A DNA stretch of 64,000 nt from Gloeobacter violaceus PCC 7421 (GCF_000011385.1 NC_005125.1:4216001-4280000), one strand, 5' to 3'; numbered from the stretch's first letter, positions 9,180 through 18,350 are shown. Program-made: numbers and translations. Notes: a model not told the origin generated them from the sequence alone.

Positions 9180-9458
9180 GGTGATTCCGAAAAATTCAAG
9201 CTTTCCTAGAATACCACAGATTTGCTCGTCATCTTCGATGTTCAACCCGCCAAGCGCGCTTCCGAGTCGGGGTAGAGGCGCTCAGCAGCTGCCCCCTGGT
9301 AAGATCCAAAGGCAGGTCGCCGCGTGCCCGGTGATGCAGACGACAGCGCCGTAGGTAAGGCGTTGTTCTCCTCACAGGCTTTTCGTGCGGCCGGTCCGCA
9401 TATTTTTCAGCATCCCGGCATCACCTTTCAGACCACCGCACGCGAACCCCCGCTCACC
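9180..9458. promoter_or_regulatory. divergent intergenic region rpsO / RND adaptor
   Basis: A 279-base gap between two outward-facing genes, so it must contain promoters for both. I see no coding sequence with family similarity and no convincing -35/-10 pair. An in-frame GTG/ATG extension of the adaptor to 9324 exists but gives an Arg/Ser-rich stretch, unlike adaptor N-termini. Confidence 0.5.
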
Positions 9459-10772
9459 ATGGCCGATTCTACCCGCGAATCCCGCGCTCCCCAACGCGCC
9501 GACCTCCCCCCGGTTTCCGAGCGCGAACGGCGCAACTGGGTGCCGATCGTCGTGGGCCTCGCGCTCATCGTACTGGGGATTGTCCTGTTTCGGTTCTTTG
9601 CAGGGGACAAACCGGCGGAGTCGCCCGCAGCCCAGGCGGGACGCAAAGCGGTGCCGGCGGCCACAGCGGTAGCGACCCAAAAAGCAGTGCCGATCGCGAT
9701 TGCCGCCATCGGCGCCGTCGAAGCCTACAACACCGTCGCCGTGCGCTCCCAGGTCGAAGGTACCCTCACCCGCGTCGTCTTCGAGCAGGGCCAGTACGTC
9801 CAGAAAGGTGCTCTGCTCTTTACGGTGGATGCCCGTCCGAACGCGGCGGCCTTTGCCCAGGCCGAGGCGCAACTGAGCCGCGACCAGGCGGGAGTCGCCC
9901 AGGCGGAAGCGGCGGTGGCGCGCGATCGCGCCCAATTGCGCACCGCCCGGACCCAGGTGCAGCGCTACCGGTCGCTGGTGGCCCAGGGGGCGGTCTCCCA
10001 GGAGCAGTTCGACCAGGTGCAGACCAACGCCGAGGCCCTCGCCGCCACCGTGCGCGCGAGCGAAGCGGCCGTGGCCAACGCCCGCTCGGTGGTGCGCGCG
10101 AGCCGTGCCGCCGTCGAGAGCGCCCGCGTTCAGTTGGGCTACACCGAGATTCGTGCCCCGATTGCCGGACGCACCGGCAGCCTCGCGGTCTACGCCGGCA
10201 ACCTGGTGCGCGCCAACGACACTACACCGCTGGTGGTGATCAATCGGGTGAGCCCGATCTATGTGAGCTTTACGGTCCCTGAGCGGGAACTGCCCGCCAT
10301 CAAGCGCTACCAGGCCCAGGCCCGCCTCAAAGTCGTCGCCGTGCCGCCCAGCGGAGCCGGTCGCGCCGTGACGGGGTACTTGAGCTTTATCGACAACGCC
10401 GTCGACAGCACCACAGGCACCATTCGCCTGCGCGGCACGTTCGAGAACCAGGACAACTACCTGGTTCCCGGCCAGTTCATGAACGTCACCCTCACCCTCA
10501 CCACCCAGCCGAACGCGGTGGTGGTGCCCACCCAGGCGGTACAGACCGGTCAGCAGGGTACCTACGTCTATGTGGTCAAGCCCGACCGGACGGTGGACCT
10601 GCGGGTGGTGACGAGCAGCCGTACCGTAGGCGGCGACGCGCTCATCGACCGGGGAGTCGCACCTGGGGAGACCGTCGTCACCGACGGCCAGCTGCAACTG
10701 AAGCCGGGCGACACCATTAAAACCGCGTCCACCGCCTCTACCCCGTCCACCACCCAGGAGCCGCGTCCGTGA
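9459..10772 (+). CDS. RND efflux periplasmic adaptor (membrane fusion protein, MdtA/AcrA type)
   Basis: A 437-residue adaptor that links an inner-membrane RND pump to an outer-membrane channel. One membrane anchor (WVPIVVGLALIVLGIVLFRF) follows a 30-residue cytoplasmic head. Then come the lipoyl half AIGAVEAYNTVAVRSQVEGT, an Ala/Gln-rich coiled-coil hairpin (QAEAQLSRDQAGVAQAEAAV), the second lipoyl half YTEIRAPIAGRTGS, and the barrel and membrane-proximal domains (YVSFTVPEREL, LVPGQFMNVTLTL). The closing TGA overlaps the GTG start of the pump gene. Confidence 0.92.
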   Translation: MADSTRESRAPQRADLPPVSERERRNWVPIVVGLALIVLGIVLFRFFAGDKPAESPAAQAGRKAVPAATAVATQKAVPIAIAAIGAVEAYNTVAVRSQVEGTLTRVVFEQGQYVQKGALLFTVDARPNAAAFAQAEAQLSRDQAGVAQAEAAVARDRAQLRTARTQVQRYRSLVAQGAVSQEQFDQVQTNAEALAATVRASEAAVANARSVVRASRAAVESARVQLGYTEIRAPIAGRTGSLAVYAGNLVRANDTTPLVVINRVSPIYVSFTVPERELPAIKRYQAQARLKVVAVPPSGAGRAVTGYLSFIDNAVDSTTGTIRLRGTFENQDNYLVPGQFMNVTLTLTTQPNAVVVPTQAVQTGQQGTYVYVVKPDRTVDLRVVTSSRTVGGDALIDRGVAPGETVVTDGQLQLKPGDTIKTASTASTPSTTQEPRP

Positions 10773-13700
10773 ACTTCTCGGCAGTGTTCATCCGCCGCCC
10801 CGTCGCCACGACGCTGGTGATGCTCGGGGTGTTGTTCTTCGGCCTGATTGCCTACCGGCTCCTGCCGGTCAACGATCTGCCGAACGTCGATTTTCCGACC
10901 ATCCAGGTATCCGCCGGTTTGCCCGGTGCCAGTCCTGAGACGATGGCCGCAGCGGTAGCCACACCTCTGGAGCGTCAGCTCTCGGCGATCCCGGGCCTCG
11001 ATTCGATGAGTTCGTCCAGTTCGCTGGGCAGTACGCAAATCACCCTCCAGTTCGATCTGGAGCGCGATATCGACGCCGCCGCCCAGGATGTGCAGACGGC
11101 GATTGCCACCGCCGCTTCGCAGTTGCCGCCGGGACTGCCCACGCCGCCCAGTTACCGCAAGGTCAACCCGGCGGAGCAGCCGATCATGATCCTCTCGCTC
11201 AATTCGCCGACGCTGCCGCTGTGGCGGGTGGACGAGTACGCCCAGACGCTCATCGCCCAGCGCATTTCGATGGTGAGCGGCGTGGCGCAGGTGCTGGTCT
11301 TCGGCGCCCAGAAGTACGCCGTGCGCATCCAGGTGGACCCCAACGCCCTTGCCGCGCGCGGTATCGGCCTCGACGAAGTCGAAAGCGCCATCCGCACCGG
11401 CAACACCAACCTGCCCACCGGCTACGTCGACGGCAAATACCGCGCCTTTACGATCGAATCGGACGGCCAGTTGCTCAACGCCGCAGCCTTCCGGCCGCTG
11501 GTGGTCGCTTACCGCAACGGCTCGCCTGTGCGCCTCGAACAGCTGGGCAAAGTGATCGACAGCGTCGAGAACGACAAGGTGGCCGGCTGGTACAACGGCA
11601 CGCGCTCGATCACCCTGGGGGTGCAGCGCCAGCCCGGTGTCAATACGATCGCGGTCGTCGATGCCATCGAAGCCTTGCTGCCGACCTTTCGCTCCCAGAT
11701 TCCCGGGGCGGTCAACCTCGACATCGTCTTCGACCGATCCGAGTCGATCCGCCACTCGGTCGAGGACGTCCAGTTCACGCTGGTGCTCGCCATCGGCCTG
11801 GTGGTGCTGGTGATCTTCTTGTTCCTGCGCAACCTCTCAGCCACGATCATCCCGAGTCTGGCGGTGCCGCTGTCGCTGGTGGCCACCTTCGCGGTGATGT
11901 ATCTGTTGGGCTTCAGCCTCAACAACCTTTCGCTGATGGCGCTCACCCTCTCGGTAGGCTTCGTGGTCGACGACGCCATCGTCGTGCTCGAGAACATCGT
12001 CCGCCGTCAGGAGATGGGTGAGAGCCCCATGGAGGCGGCTTTCAACGGTTCGCGTGAGATCACTTTTACGATCATCTCGATGACGCTGTCGCTGGTGGCG
12101 GTCTTTTTGCCGGTGCTCTTTATGGGAGGCATCCTGGGCAGACTCTTTAACGAGTTTGCGATCACCATCGCCACTGCCATTCTCGTCTCGGGGTTCGTCT
12201 CGCTGACCCTCACCCCGATGCTCTGCAGCCGCTTCCTGCGGGCCGAATCGGTACACCCGTCCAGCCGCAGCCGTTTGTATCAAATTTCCGAGGGAGCCTT
12301 CGACGCCCTCACCCGCGCCTACGACCGCAGTTTGCAGTGGGTGCTGCGTCACCGCGTCTTGACGATGCTCGCTTCGGCGGCGGTGCTGGCGGCTACGGTT
12401 TACCTGTTTAACGCCATTCCCAAGGGCTTCATTCCCAGCGAGGACAACGGTCAAATCATCGTCACCACCGAGGCCGCCCAGGGGATCTCCTTTGCCGACA
12501 TGGCGCGCAAGCAGCAGCAGGTCGTGGCGGTCCTGCGCCAGGATCCGGCTATCGACGGCACCAATGCGAGCGTCGGCTCGGGCGGTCCCGCCGGTGCCAG
12601 CAACGCCGGGCGGGTCTTCGTGCGCCTCAAGCCGCGCTCCGAGCGCGACAGCGCCCAGGACGTCATCCAGCGGTTGCGGCCGAAGCTTGCCCAGGTGACC
12701 GGGATTCGCGTGTTCATGCAGCAGCCTCCGGCCATCCGCATTGGCGGCCAGCAGAGCAAGAGTCTCTACCAGTACACGTTGCAGAGCACCGATACCGACG
12801 AGCTGTACCGCTATACCCCGATGTTGGAGGCAAAGCTGCGCGAGGTGCCCCAACTGCAGGATGTCACCTCCGACGTGCAGCTTAAGAACCCCCAGATCAA
12901 TCTGGTGATCGACCGCGACAAAGCCTCCTCGCTGGGGATCACCGCCGAACAGATCGAGCGCACCCTCAGCAACGCCTACAGCTCGCGCCAGATCTCGTTG
13001 ATTTATGCCCCCACAAACCAGTACCGGGTGATCCTCTCGGTCGACCCACAGTACCAGCAAGATCCGGAGGCCCTCTCGCTGTTGTACGTGCGCTCGACCG
13101 GCGGCCGGCTGGTGCCCCTCTCGACGGTGGCCAAACTCACCCCGGGCGTCGGCCCCCTCTCAGTCAACCACCTGGGCCAGTTCACCGCCGCGACCATTTC
13201 CTTCAACCTCAAACCGGGCGTCTCCCTCAGCGAAGCGTCAGCCATCATCGAGCGCCGCGCCGCCGAAACGTTGCCCGATACGATTGCCACGAGCTTCCAG
13301 GGCAACGCCGAGGCTTTCCAGTCCTCCACCCAGAACCTGGGGCTGTTGCTGGCGGTGGCGATCCTGGTTATCTACCTCGTGCTGGGCATCCTCTACGAAA
13401 GCTTCATCCATCCGCTGACGATCCTCTCCGGGCTGCCTTCGGCCGGGTTCGGGGCATTGCTCACGCTGATGCTGTTCGGTTTCGATCTCGATGTCTACGG
13501 ATTTGTGGGGCTCTTGCTGCTGGTGGGGATCGTCAAGAAAAACGCGATTATCATGATCGACTTTGCCCTCGAAGCCCAGCGCAAGGACGGCAAGCGGCCG
13601 GAGGACGCCATCTACGCGGCGGCGCTGGTGCGCTTTCGGCCGATCATGATGACGACGGTTTCAGCGATTGCGGGGGCTATCCCGATCGCCATCGGCTTTG

Positions 13701-13894
13701 GGGCCGGGGCCGAGACGCGCCAGCCGTTGGGTCTGGCGGTGGTGGGGGGCTTGCTTTTTTCGCAGTGGCTGACCCTTTACATCACCCCGGTTATCTATCT
13801 CTATCTCGACCGCTTCCAGGAGCGCTTTAGTTGGGGCAAAAACGCCCGCCCGGCTCCCGCAGGTCCGGTACCCGACGGCCAGTTTGCCGAGTGA
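10769..13894 (+). CDS. RND-family multidrug efflux pump, inner-membrane subunit (HAE1/MdtB-MdtC type)
   Basis: A 1041-residue proton-driven pump. Visible landmarks: N-terminal TM FIRRPVATTLVMLGVLFFGL, porter-domain phrase LPNVDFPTIQVSAGLPGASP, the RND motif LSVGFVVDDAIVVLENIVRR with the proton-relay Asp pair, the second-half repeat AILVIYLVLGILYESFIHPL, VGIVKKNAIIMIDFALEAQR and RFRPIMMTTVSAIAGAIPIA. The order is that of AcrB relatives and the wording is closest to MdtB/MdtC. It starts with GTG inside the adaptor stop (GTGA), so translation is coupled. No outer-membrane TolC gene is adjacent. Substrate cannot be told from sequence. Confidence 0.94.
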   Translation: MNFSAVFIRRPVATTLVMLGVLFFGLIAYRLLPVNDLPNVDFPTIQVSAGLPGASPETMAAAVATPLERQLSAIPGLDSMSSSSSLGSTQITLQFDLERDIDAAAQDVQTAIATAASQLPPGLPTPPSYRKVNPAEQPIMILSLNSPTLPLWRVDEYAQTLIAQRISMVSGVAQVLVFGAQKYAVRIQVDPNALAARGIGLDEVESAIRTGNTNLPTGYVDGKYRAFTIESDGQLLNAAAFRPLVVAYRNGSPVRLEQLGKVIDSVENDKVAGWYNGTRSITLGVQRQPGVNTIAVVDAIEALLPTFRSQIPGAVNLDIVFDRSESIRHSVEDVQFTLVLAIGLVVLVIFLFLRNLSATIIPSLAVPLSLVATFAVMYLLGFSLNNLSLMALTLSVGFVVDDAIVVLENIVRRQEMGESPMEAAFNGSREITFTIISMTLSLVAVFLPVLFMGGILGRLFNEFAITIATAILVSGFVSLTLTPMLCSRFLRAESVHPSSRSRLYQISEGAFDALTRAYDRSLQWVLRHRVLTMLASAAVLAATVYLFNAIPKGFIPSEDNGQIIVTTEAAQGISFADMARKQQQVVAVLRQDPAIDGTNASVGSGGPAGASNAGRVFVRLKPRSERDSAQDVIQRLRPKLAQVTGIRVFMQQPPAIRIGGQQSKSLYQYTLQSTDTDELYRYTPMLEAKLREVPQLQDVTSDVQLKNPQINLVIDRDKASSLGITAEQIERTLSNAYSSRQISLIYAPTNQYRVILSVDPQYQQDPEALSLLYVRSTGGRLVPLSTVAKLTPGVGPLSVNHLGQFTAATISFNLKPGVSLSEASAIIERRAAETLPDTIATSFQGNAEAFQSSTQNLGLLLAVAILVIYLVLGILYESFIHPLTILSGLPSAGFGALLTLMLFGFDLDVYGFVGLLLLVGIVKKNAIIMIDFALEAQRKDGKRPEDAIYAAALVRFRPIMMTTVSAIAGAIPIAIGFGAGAETRQPLGLAVVGGLLFSQWLTLYITPVIYLYLDRFQERFSWGKNARPAPAGPVPDGQFAE

Positions 13895-13901
13895 GGACAA
13901 G

Positions 13902-14861
13902 CTAACCCACGCCGCTTTGGGTCGTTGAGCCCAACAGCTGGCAGACCAGCCGCTCCAGACCCTCGGCGTAGTGGACCGGTTTTTCGTTCCAGCCGCGAAA
14001 GTCGACGATGCTGCGGCTGCTGTAGAGCATCGCAGGCCAACCCATCGCCGTCTGGCCCATGCCGCCGTCGACGCGCAGCGCGTGGATGATTTCGTGCTTT
14101 TCCTCGTTCTCGCGCAGAAACACCGCCTCGACCTCCTGCTCGATCCAGCCGCTTTGGAGAGAATCCTCAGAAAGAACCACCAAGAGCCGCTCCCCGCGCC
14201 GCAGGGGCTGGTCGATGCCGATTCGGCGCTTCGCCCGGCCGTGGCTTTCCTCGCAAGCGCGCCAGCAGCGCACTCCCATCGTCTGCAGATCGCGGGACAA
14301 CCGATCGACAAACGCCTGATCCCGGCTGATGTGGCTGATAAAACAACTCGGCGGCAAGACCTGGGCGCTCAAGGTTGGGGCGAAGGCAATCAGCGGTTCG
14401 CTCAGGCCGCAGCCGCGCAGGAACACCACGGGCACCTTGCCCGACTTTTCGAGCGTGCGGTGATCGAGCACGCTCGGCCCGTCGTGCACACAGTTTTCTA
14501 GATTCTGCACCTCGCCCAGTTCGACATCGGCAAGCACCGTATCGAATAGTCGCGCACCCTCCAGATCCACCGTTCCGAGCACTGCTGCCGTCAGGTTCGC
14601 CAGGCGCAAATTCGCCCCGCGCAGATTGGCTCCGTCCAGGTTTGCCTCCCGAAGGAGCGCTCCGGCCAGATTGGCGCGCGCCAGGACACTTTTATGCAAA
14701 TTGGCCCAACTCAAATCGGCGTCTCGCAGATCCGCCCCGCCCAGATCGAGCCAGCTCAAGTCCGCCCCGGTGAAATCCGGTCGGATGCCCGTGCGCTGAC
14801 GCCACTGGTTCCAGGTGGGAATGCTCTGCTTGAGCCGGGCTAGATGCTGTTCGTTTGCCAT
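13902..14861 (-). CDS. pentapeptide-repeat / TIR-domain protein
   Basis: A 319-residue two-domain protein. Residues 29-112 are pentapeptide repeats (A(D/N)LxG type: GADLSWLDLGGADLRDADL, ANLDGANLRGANLRLANL), a square beta-helix. After a linker, residues 172-310 form a bacterial TIR domain: CFISHISRDQAFVDRLSRDL, MGVRCW, a DQPLRRGERLLVVLS strand, and SGWIEQEVEAVF, where Glu243 is a candidate for the NADase-type catalytic Glu. Bacterial TIR proteins hydrolyse NAD+ or make cyclic nucleotides in immunity, or act as scaffolds; which applies is unknown. The gene converges on the efflux operon (8-base gap) and is divergent from bioY. Confidence 0.88.
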   Translation of the reverse strand: MANEQHLARLKQSIPTWNQWRQRTGIRPDFTGADLSWLDLGGADLRDADLSWANLHKSVLARANLAGALLREANLDGANLRGANLRLANLTAAVLGTVDLEGARLFDTVLADVELGEVQNLENCVHDGPSVLDHRTLEKSGKVPVVFLRGCGLSEPLIAFAPTLSAQVLPPSCFISHISRDQAFVDRLSRDLQTMGVRCWRACEESHGRAKRRIGIDQPLRRGERLLVVLSEDSLQSGWIEQEVEAVFLRENEEKHEIIHALRVDGGMGQTAMGWPAMLYSSRSIVDFRGWNEKPVHYAEGLERLVCQLLGSTTQSGVG

Positions 14862-14939
14862 CGATCAAATGCCTCCTGCTGTTGTATTCTCCCGTACAGC
14901 ACCCGATAATGAGGCGGGTCCCCTTCAAGTTATCCGCCC

Positions 14940-15611
14940 ATGAACTTTCAATCGGATCGCCCGATACCCGGCATCCGTACCACCCTCGGCCTGCCGTTGC
15001 CGCGCAAGCGGTGGTTGCCGCTTCCCACCCCCGTCGAAGTGATCTGGGCTCTAGTCGGTCTGGTGCTCACCGTCGGCGGCACCCTCTGCCGCGTGCAGTT
15101 GCCCGACCGCTTCCCGCAGTCGATCGCCTTCGGCAGCTGGCCGCCCGCAGTCGAATGGTACTTCGAGCCTGGCTATCCGTTTTCGCTGCAAATCGCGGCG
15201 GTGCTTTTCTCGGGCTGCGTCGGCGGACCGGTGGCGGCGGCACTTGCCCAGATGGCCTACCTGGCTCTAGGATTTTCGGGCTTTCCGGTCTTTACCGGCG
15301 GGGGGGGCATTGGCTACTTCACCCAACCCCAATCCGGCTACCTGCTTGCCTTTGTACCCGCCGCTGCGCTCACCGGAGTGCTTGCCTTCCGCTGCCGCTC
15401 CAACCTCAACTGGCTTGCCGCCAGTGCCCTGGCGGGTCTGGCCATCGTCCATATTGGCGGGCTCGCCGGGTTGCTGGTGCACCTGCCGGTGGGGCCGACC
15501 CTCGCCCAGGCGGTCGTCCAGTTCTCGCTGCTGCCGCTGCTGGGTCAGGCGATCGGCGTACTGCTCGCCGCTGGAGCGGGCTGGCTGGTCCGCCGCCTGC
15601 TGCTGTCCTAA
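14940..15611 (+). CDS. bioY: biotin transporter substrate-binding membrane subunit
   Basis: S-component of an ECF transporter, or a stand-alone biotin carrier, in the cytoplasmic membrane. The 223-residue protein has about six hydrophobic segments. It carries the BioY phrases VQLPDRFPQSIAFGSWPPAV (loop), FTGGGGIGYFTQPQSGYLLA (the G-x-GY-x3-P-x2-GY-L motif that binds biotin) and a C-terminal LGQAIGVLLAAGAGWLVRRL. The N-terminal 27 residues are longer than in many BioY proteins. No BioM/BioN genes lie next to it. Confidence 0.9.
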   Translation: MNFQSDRPIPGIRTTLGLPLPRKRWLPLPTPVEVIWALVGLVLTVGGTLCRVQLPDRFPQSIAFGSWPPAVEWYFEPGYPFSLQIAAVLFSGCVGGPVAAALAQMAYLALGFSGFPVFTGGGGIGYFTQPQSGYLLAFVPAAALTGVLAFRCRSNLNWLAASALAGLAIVHIGGLAGLLVHLPVGPTLAQAVVQFSLLPLLGQAIGVLLAAGAGWLVRRLLLS

Positions 15612-15620
15612 GATAAAAGC

Positions 15621-15824
15621 ATGGCCAACCAGGACTTCCTCAAGACGATTGCCAAGTACCCGACCTTTCTGGCCGGGGCGCTCTTGGGTATCTTCTTCGC
15701 CGCCTTCGGCTGGGCGAAACCGCTGTTTCGCAAACGCCTCAGCGGGGCACTGGCTATTTTGTTCCTCGTCGGCTTCGTTGCCTTCGTCGTTCTGACGGTG
15801 CGCGCGATGCTGATGCTCGATTAG
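15621..15824 (+). CDS. DUF751 (Ycf33-like) small membrane protein
   Basis: A 67-residue protein with two membrane spans (FLAGALLGIFFAAFG and GALAILFLVGFVAFVVLTVRAML). The opening FLKTIAKYPTFLAG and the ending RAMLMLD match the cyanobacterial/plastid Ycf33 (DUF751) pattern, whose members finish with LRAML. Function is unknown. It begins 9 bases after bioY and is probably on the same transcript. Confidence 0.8.
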   Translation: MANQDFLKTIAKYPTFLAGALLGIFFAAFGWAKPLFRKRLSGALAILFLVGFVAFVVLTVRAMLMLD

Positions 15825-15828
15825 TCCG

Positions 15829-16047
15829 CTAGCCATCCCCCTTGTGCGGACACACCGCGCAGGGCGCTCCGTTGGCACCCAGTCGCGTGGCGTCCTGATG
15901 TCCCATGGTGTAGGAGATCCGAATCAGACTGCGGACCACCTGCAGGAGCTTCAAGCTGATGAACGAATCCAACGGCTCCGTGACGTCCAGGAACATCTTC
16001 TCCGCGGCCAGCTCAAGCATTTCTGGAGTTTTGATCGGCTGCTGCAC
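15829..16047 (-). CDS. small unknown protein, paralogue of the one at 24472
   Basis: A 72-residue protein. The core MFLDVTEPLDSFISLKLLQV followed by IRISYTMGHQD is shared almost position by position with the 64-residue product of 24472-24666 (MLMLDTTEPLDPLLSLKLTN, KIVYMMGLQD). It ends with a Cys pair (CAVCPHKGDG) not present in the paralogue. I know no function. It converges on the DUF751 gene with a 4-base gap. The similarity to a second locus argues strongly that it is a real gene. Confidence 0.7.
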   Translation of the reverse strand: MQQPIKTPEMLELAAEKMFLDVTEPLDSFISLKLLQVVRSLIRISYTMGHQDATRLGANGAPCAVCPHKGDG

Positions 16048-16140
16048 TAGTGATTACCTGCGCAAATATACTTAGATGCCATCATAGCGTCAACTTATTC
16101 ATCTTTTGTTACAGTTGCTACGTTTGAGGAGGGGCCACCG

Positions 16141-16530
16141 ATGAAGACGCACCGACCAGCGAGAGTAGGCGAGTTAATCAAGCGCGAGGTGAGCGACATG
16201 CTGCTCAGGGGGCAGATCAAAGATCCGCGCGTGGGAGCGGGCCTGGTGAGCGTCACCGATGTCGAAGTGACGGGCGATCTGCGCCAGGCCAAAATTTTTG
16301 TGAGTATCTTCGGCACCCCCGAGGCGCAGAAGTTGACGATGATGGCCCTTGCGGAGGTGACCGGCTTTGTGCGCCAGGAAATCGGCCACCGCATCCGCCT
16401 GCGCTATACGCCCGAGATTGCCTTTGTGCAGGATCGGTCGCTGGAGCGGGGGGCGCGCATCACCCGTCTCATCGACGAGATCCGCGCCGAAGAGGAGGCC
16501 CGCGCCGCGCACAAGGAGGAGGGCAATTGA
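16141..16530 (+). CDS. rbfA: 30S ribosome-binding factor A
   Basis: Assembly factor that binds the 30S subunit and is needed for 16S rRNA 5' end maturation, especially in the cold. The 129-residue protein has the KH-like fold wording: RVGELIKREVSDMLLRGQIK, DPRVGAGLVSVTDVEVTGDL, AKIFVSIFG, then RQEIGHRIRLRYTPEIAF. A strong RBS (GAGGAGGGG) precedes the ATG. Its stop overlaps the TTG start of the next gene. Confidence 0.95.
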   Translation: MKTHRPARVGELIKREVSDMLLRGQIKDPRVGAGLVSVTDVEVTGDLRQAKIFVSIFGTPEAQKLTMMALAEVTGFVRQEIGHRIRLRYTPEIAFVQDRSLERGARITRLIDEIRAEEEARAAHKEEGN

Positions 16531-16949
16531 ATCGCCGCGACCTGGTCTTGTGTTTGGCGGCGGGGTGGCTCTGGCCTGTCGCGGCCCGCGCCCAGCGGGT
16601 GATCAACTACCCGCCGCGGGTGCTGGGCACCACTTCCCAGCAAATTAACGCCACCTGCAGTCCCGGTGACCCGCTCATCGGTCAGTTCCTGCCCGCCTTC
16701 GGCGCCCAGAGCGTCTCGGCCATCGTCAATTCGGAGGTGCAGGCGACCGCTTATCTCGATGTCACCTCCAACATGTTCGACGAGCGTTCGACGGTGCTGG
16801 GGGTCTCCTCTGCGGACTTGCAACCCAAGCAATCGCAGTTGTTGGTGCTGCCGGCTTTTCTGGTCAACATCCAGGCGGTGCGGCTGCGGGTGGTCAACAC
16901 CGACCGTACCTTCGGCACGGTGGTCGCCACGATCTCGGTGGCGCGATAA
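16527..16949 (+). CDS. small exported protein, unknown function
   Basis: A 140-residue protein that begins with TTG at 16527, inside the rbfA stop (TTGA overlap), so it depends on rbfA translation. NRRDLVLCLAAGWLWPVAARA is a signal peptide with an AxA-like cleavage site. The mature 115 residues are predicted all-beta (ATAYLDVTSNMFDERSTVLG, VNIQAVRLRVVNTDRTFGTV) with one Cys. I do not recognise the family. The TTG start is inferred because no ATG or GTG gives a complete signal peptide. Confidence 0.65.
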   Translation: MNRRDLVLCLAAGWLWPVAARAQRVINYPPRVLGTTSQQINATCSPGDPLIGQFLPAFGAQSVSAIVNSEVQATAYLDVTSNMFDERSTVLGVSSADLQPKQSQLLVLPAFLVNIQAVRLRVVNTDRTFGTVVATISVAR

Positions 16950-16973
16950 ATCCTTGCGGGTCTATCGGCGCTT

Positions 16974-16979
16974 TATAAT
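16974..16979 (+). promoter_or_regulatory. -10 element (TATAAT) in front of argJ
   Basis: A perfect TATAAT lies 31 bases before the argJ ATG at 17010. A poor -35 (TTGCGG at 16954) is 14 bases upstream. If used, transcription starts near 16986, which supports the ATG at 17010 rather than an upstream in-frame TTG at 16989. Confidence 0.5.
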
Positions 16980-17009
16980 CGCTGCGGAGTGCTTGCGCGA
17001 GGGGCGGCG

Positions 17010-18230
17010 ATGGCGGATTTCGAGTGGATCGATGGCGGGGTGACCGCAGCAAAGGGCTTTCGCGCGGGCGGCATCGCCAGCGGCATCAAACCGAGCGGCA
17101 AAACGGATCTGGCGCTCATCTATTCGGAGAACCCCTCGGCGGCGGCCGGGGTATACACCACCAACCTGGTTCAAGCCGCCCCAGTGGCCTATAACCGCAA
17201 TTTGCTGCAGCAGCGGGGCAAAGCCTGCGCCATCGTGGTCAATTCCGGCAACGCCAACGCCGCCACCGGCAAAGCCGGCGAGGAGGCCGCCATCGAGACC
17301 GCCCAGGTCTTTGCCCGTGCGCTCGGCTTCAGCGCCGATCAGGTGCTGGTGGCTTCTACGGGGGTGATCGGGGTGCCGCTGCCCATCGAAAAAATCCGCA
17401 CCGCCGCCCAGGCTCTGGTCGATGCAGCCACCGAGACCGGCTCCGATGCGGCGGCCGAAGCCATCCTCACCACCGACCTGGTGGCCAAATCCTGCGCGGT
17501 GCGCGCGCTCATCGGCGGCAAGACCGTGCACGTGGGCGGCATCGCCAAGGGTTCAGGGATGATCCACCCGCAGATGGCGACGTTGCTGGCCTTCATCACC
17601 AGCGACTGCTCGGTGGATATCGACCTGTGGCGGCAGATCGTGGCCAGAGCCACCGACCGCTCCTTCAACCAGATCACCGTCGACGGCGATACCAGCACCA
17701 ACGACATGCTGCTGGCGCTGGCGAGCGGCGAAGCGAAAAATCCCCGCATACTCGATGCGGCAAGTCCGGAAGCAGGCCTACTCGAACAGATGGTGAGCGC
17801 GGTGTGCGTGGATCTGGCCAAAAAAGTCGTGCGCGACGGCGAGGGGGCGACCAAGCTCATCGAGGTGCAGGTGGCAGGCACCGGCGACGACGCCCAGGCG
17901 CGCAAGATCGCCCTCACCGTCGCCAGTTCTTCGCTGGTCAAATCGGCGATGTTCGGCAATGATCCCAACTGGGGCCGACTCGCGGCGGCAGCCGGACGGG
18001 CGGGGGTTGAATTTGACCCGGCGGCGCTTGCGGTGCGCCTTGGAGCCTTTGCCTTGATGGAGGTGGGCCAGCCGCTTGCTTTTGATCGGGCTGCCGCGTC
18101 GGACTACTTGAAAGGCTCAGACACCGTCGAAGTGCATCTGCAGGTCGGCCCCGGAACCGGAAACGGCATCGCCTGGGGCTGCGATCTCAGCTACGACTAT
18201 GTGAAGATCAACGCCGAGTACACCACCTGA
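17010..18230 (+). CDS. argJ: bifunctional glutamate N-acetyltransferase / amino-acid acetyltransferase
   Basis: Moves the acetyl group from N-acetylornithine to glutamate (cyclic arginine pathway) and may also acetylate glutamate with acetyl-CoA. The 406-residue precursor cleaves itself before the Thr of PQMATLLAFITSD, giving alpha and beta chains. That motif is intact, preceded by AKGSGMIHPQMATLL. Other landmarks are TVDGDTSTNDML and MFGNDPNWGRLAAA. It is monocistronic as far as can be seen, with its own -10 element; about 90 bases of gap follow before the low-GC island. Confidence 0.96.
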   Translation: MADFEWIDGGVTAAKGFRAGGIASGIKPSGKTDLALIYSENPSAAAGVYTTNLVQAAPVAYNRNLLQQRGKACAIVVNSGNANAATGKAGEEAAIETAQVFARALGFSADQVLVASTGVIGVPLPIEKIRTAAQALVDAATETGSDAAAEAILTTDLVAKSCAVRALIGGKTVHVGGIAKGSGMIHPQMATLLAFITSDCSVDIDLWRQIVARATDRSFNQITVDGDTSTNDMLLALASGEAKNPRILDAASPEAGLLEQMVSAVCVDLAKKVVRDGEGATKLIEVQVAGTGDDAQARKIALTVASSSLVKSAMFGNDPNWGRLAAAAGRAGVEFDPAALAVRLGAFALMEVGQPLAFDRAAASDYLKGSDTVEVHLQVGPGTGNGIAWGCDLSYDYVKINAEYTT

Positions 18231-18350
18231 GAAGAGATACTTGTTGGAGGCAGACCTTTAGGGGCTAGAAGCCTTTAAATGCAAGGATGCGGTCGCTTGA
18301 CAGCCTAGATTATAGTATGTATGCCTCAGAAAGCGTTTTGTGAAGCCCTC

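Noticed and set aside
9372-10697. 441-codon frame opposite the RND adaptor
   Set aside because: Shadow of the adaptor gene, rich in Gly/Arg/His, with no plausible start signal.
18297-18316. TTGACA and TATAGT near the glycine-zipper gene as a promoter
   Set aside because: Only 8 bases separate them, too short for a sigma-70 promoter. The TATAGT alone may still be a -10 element.
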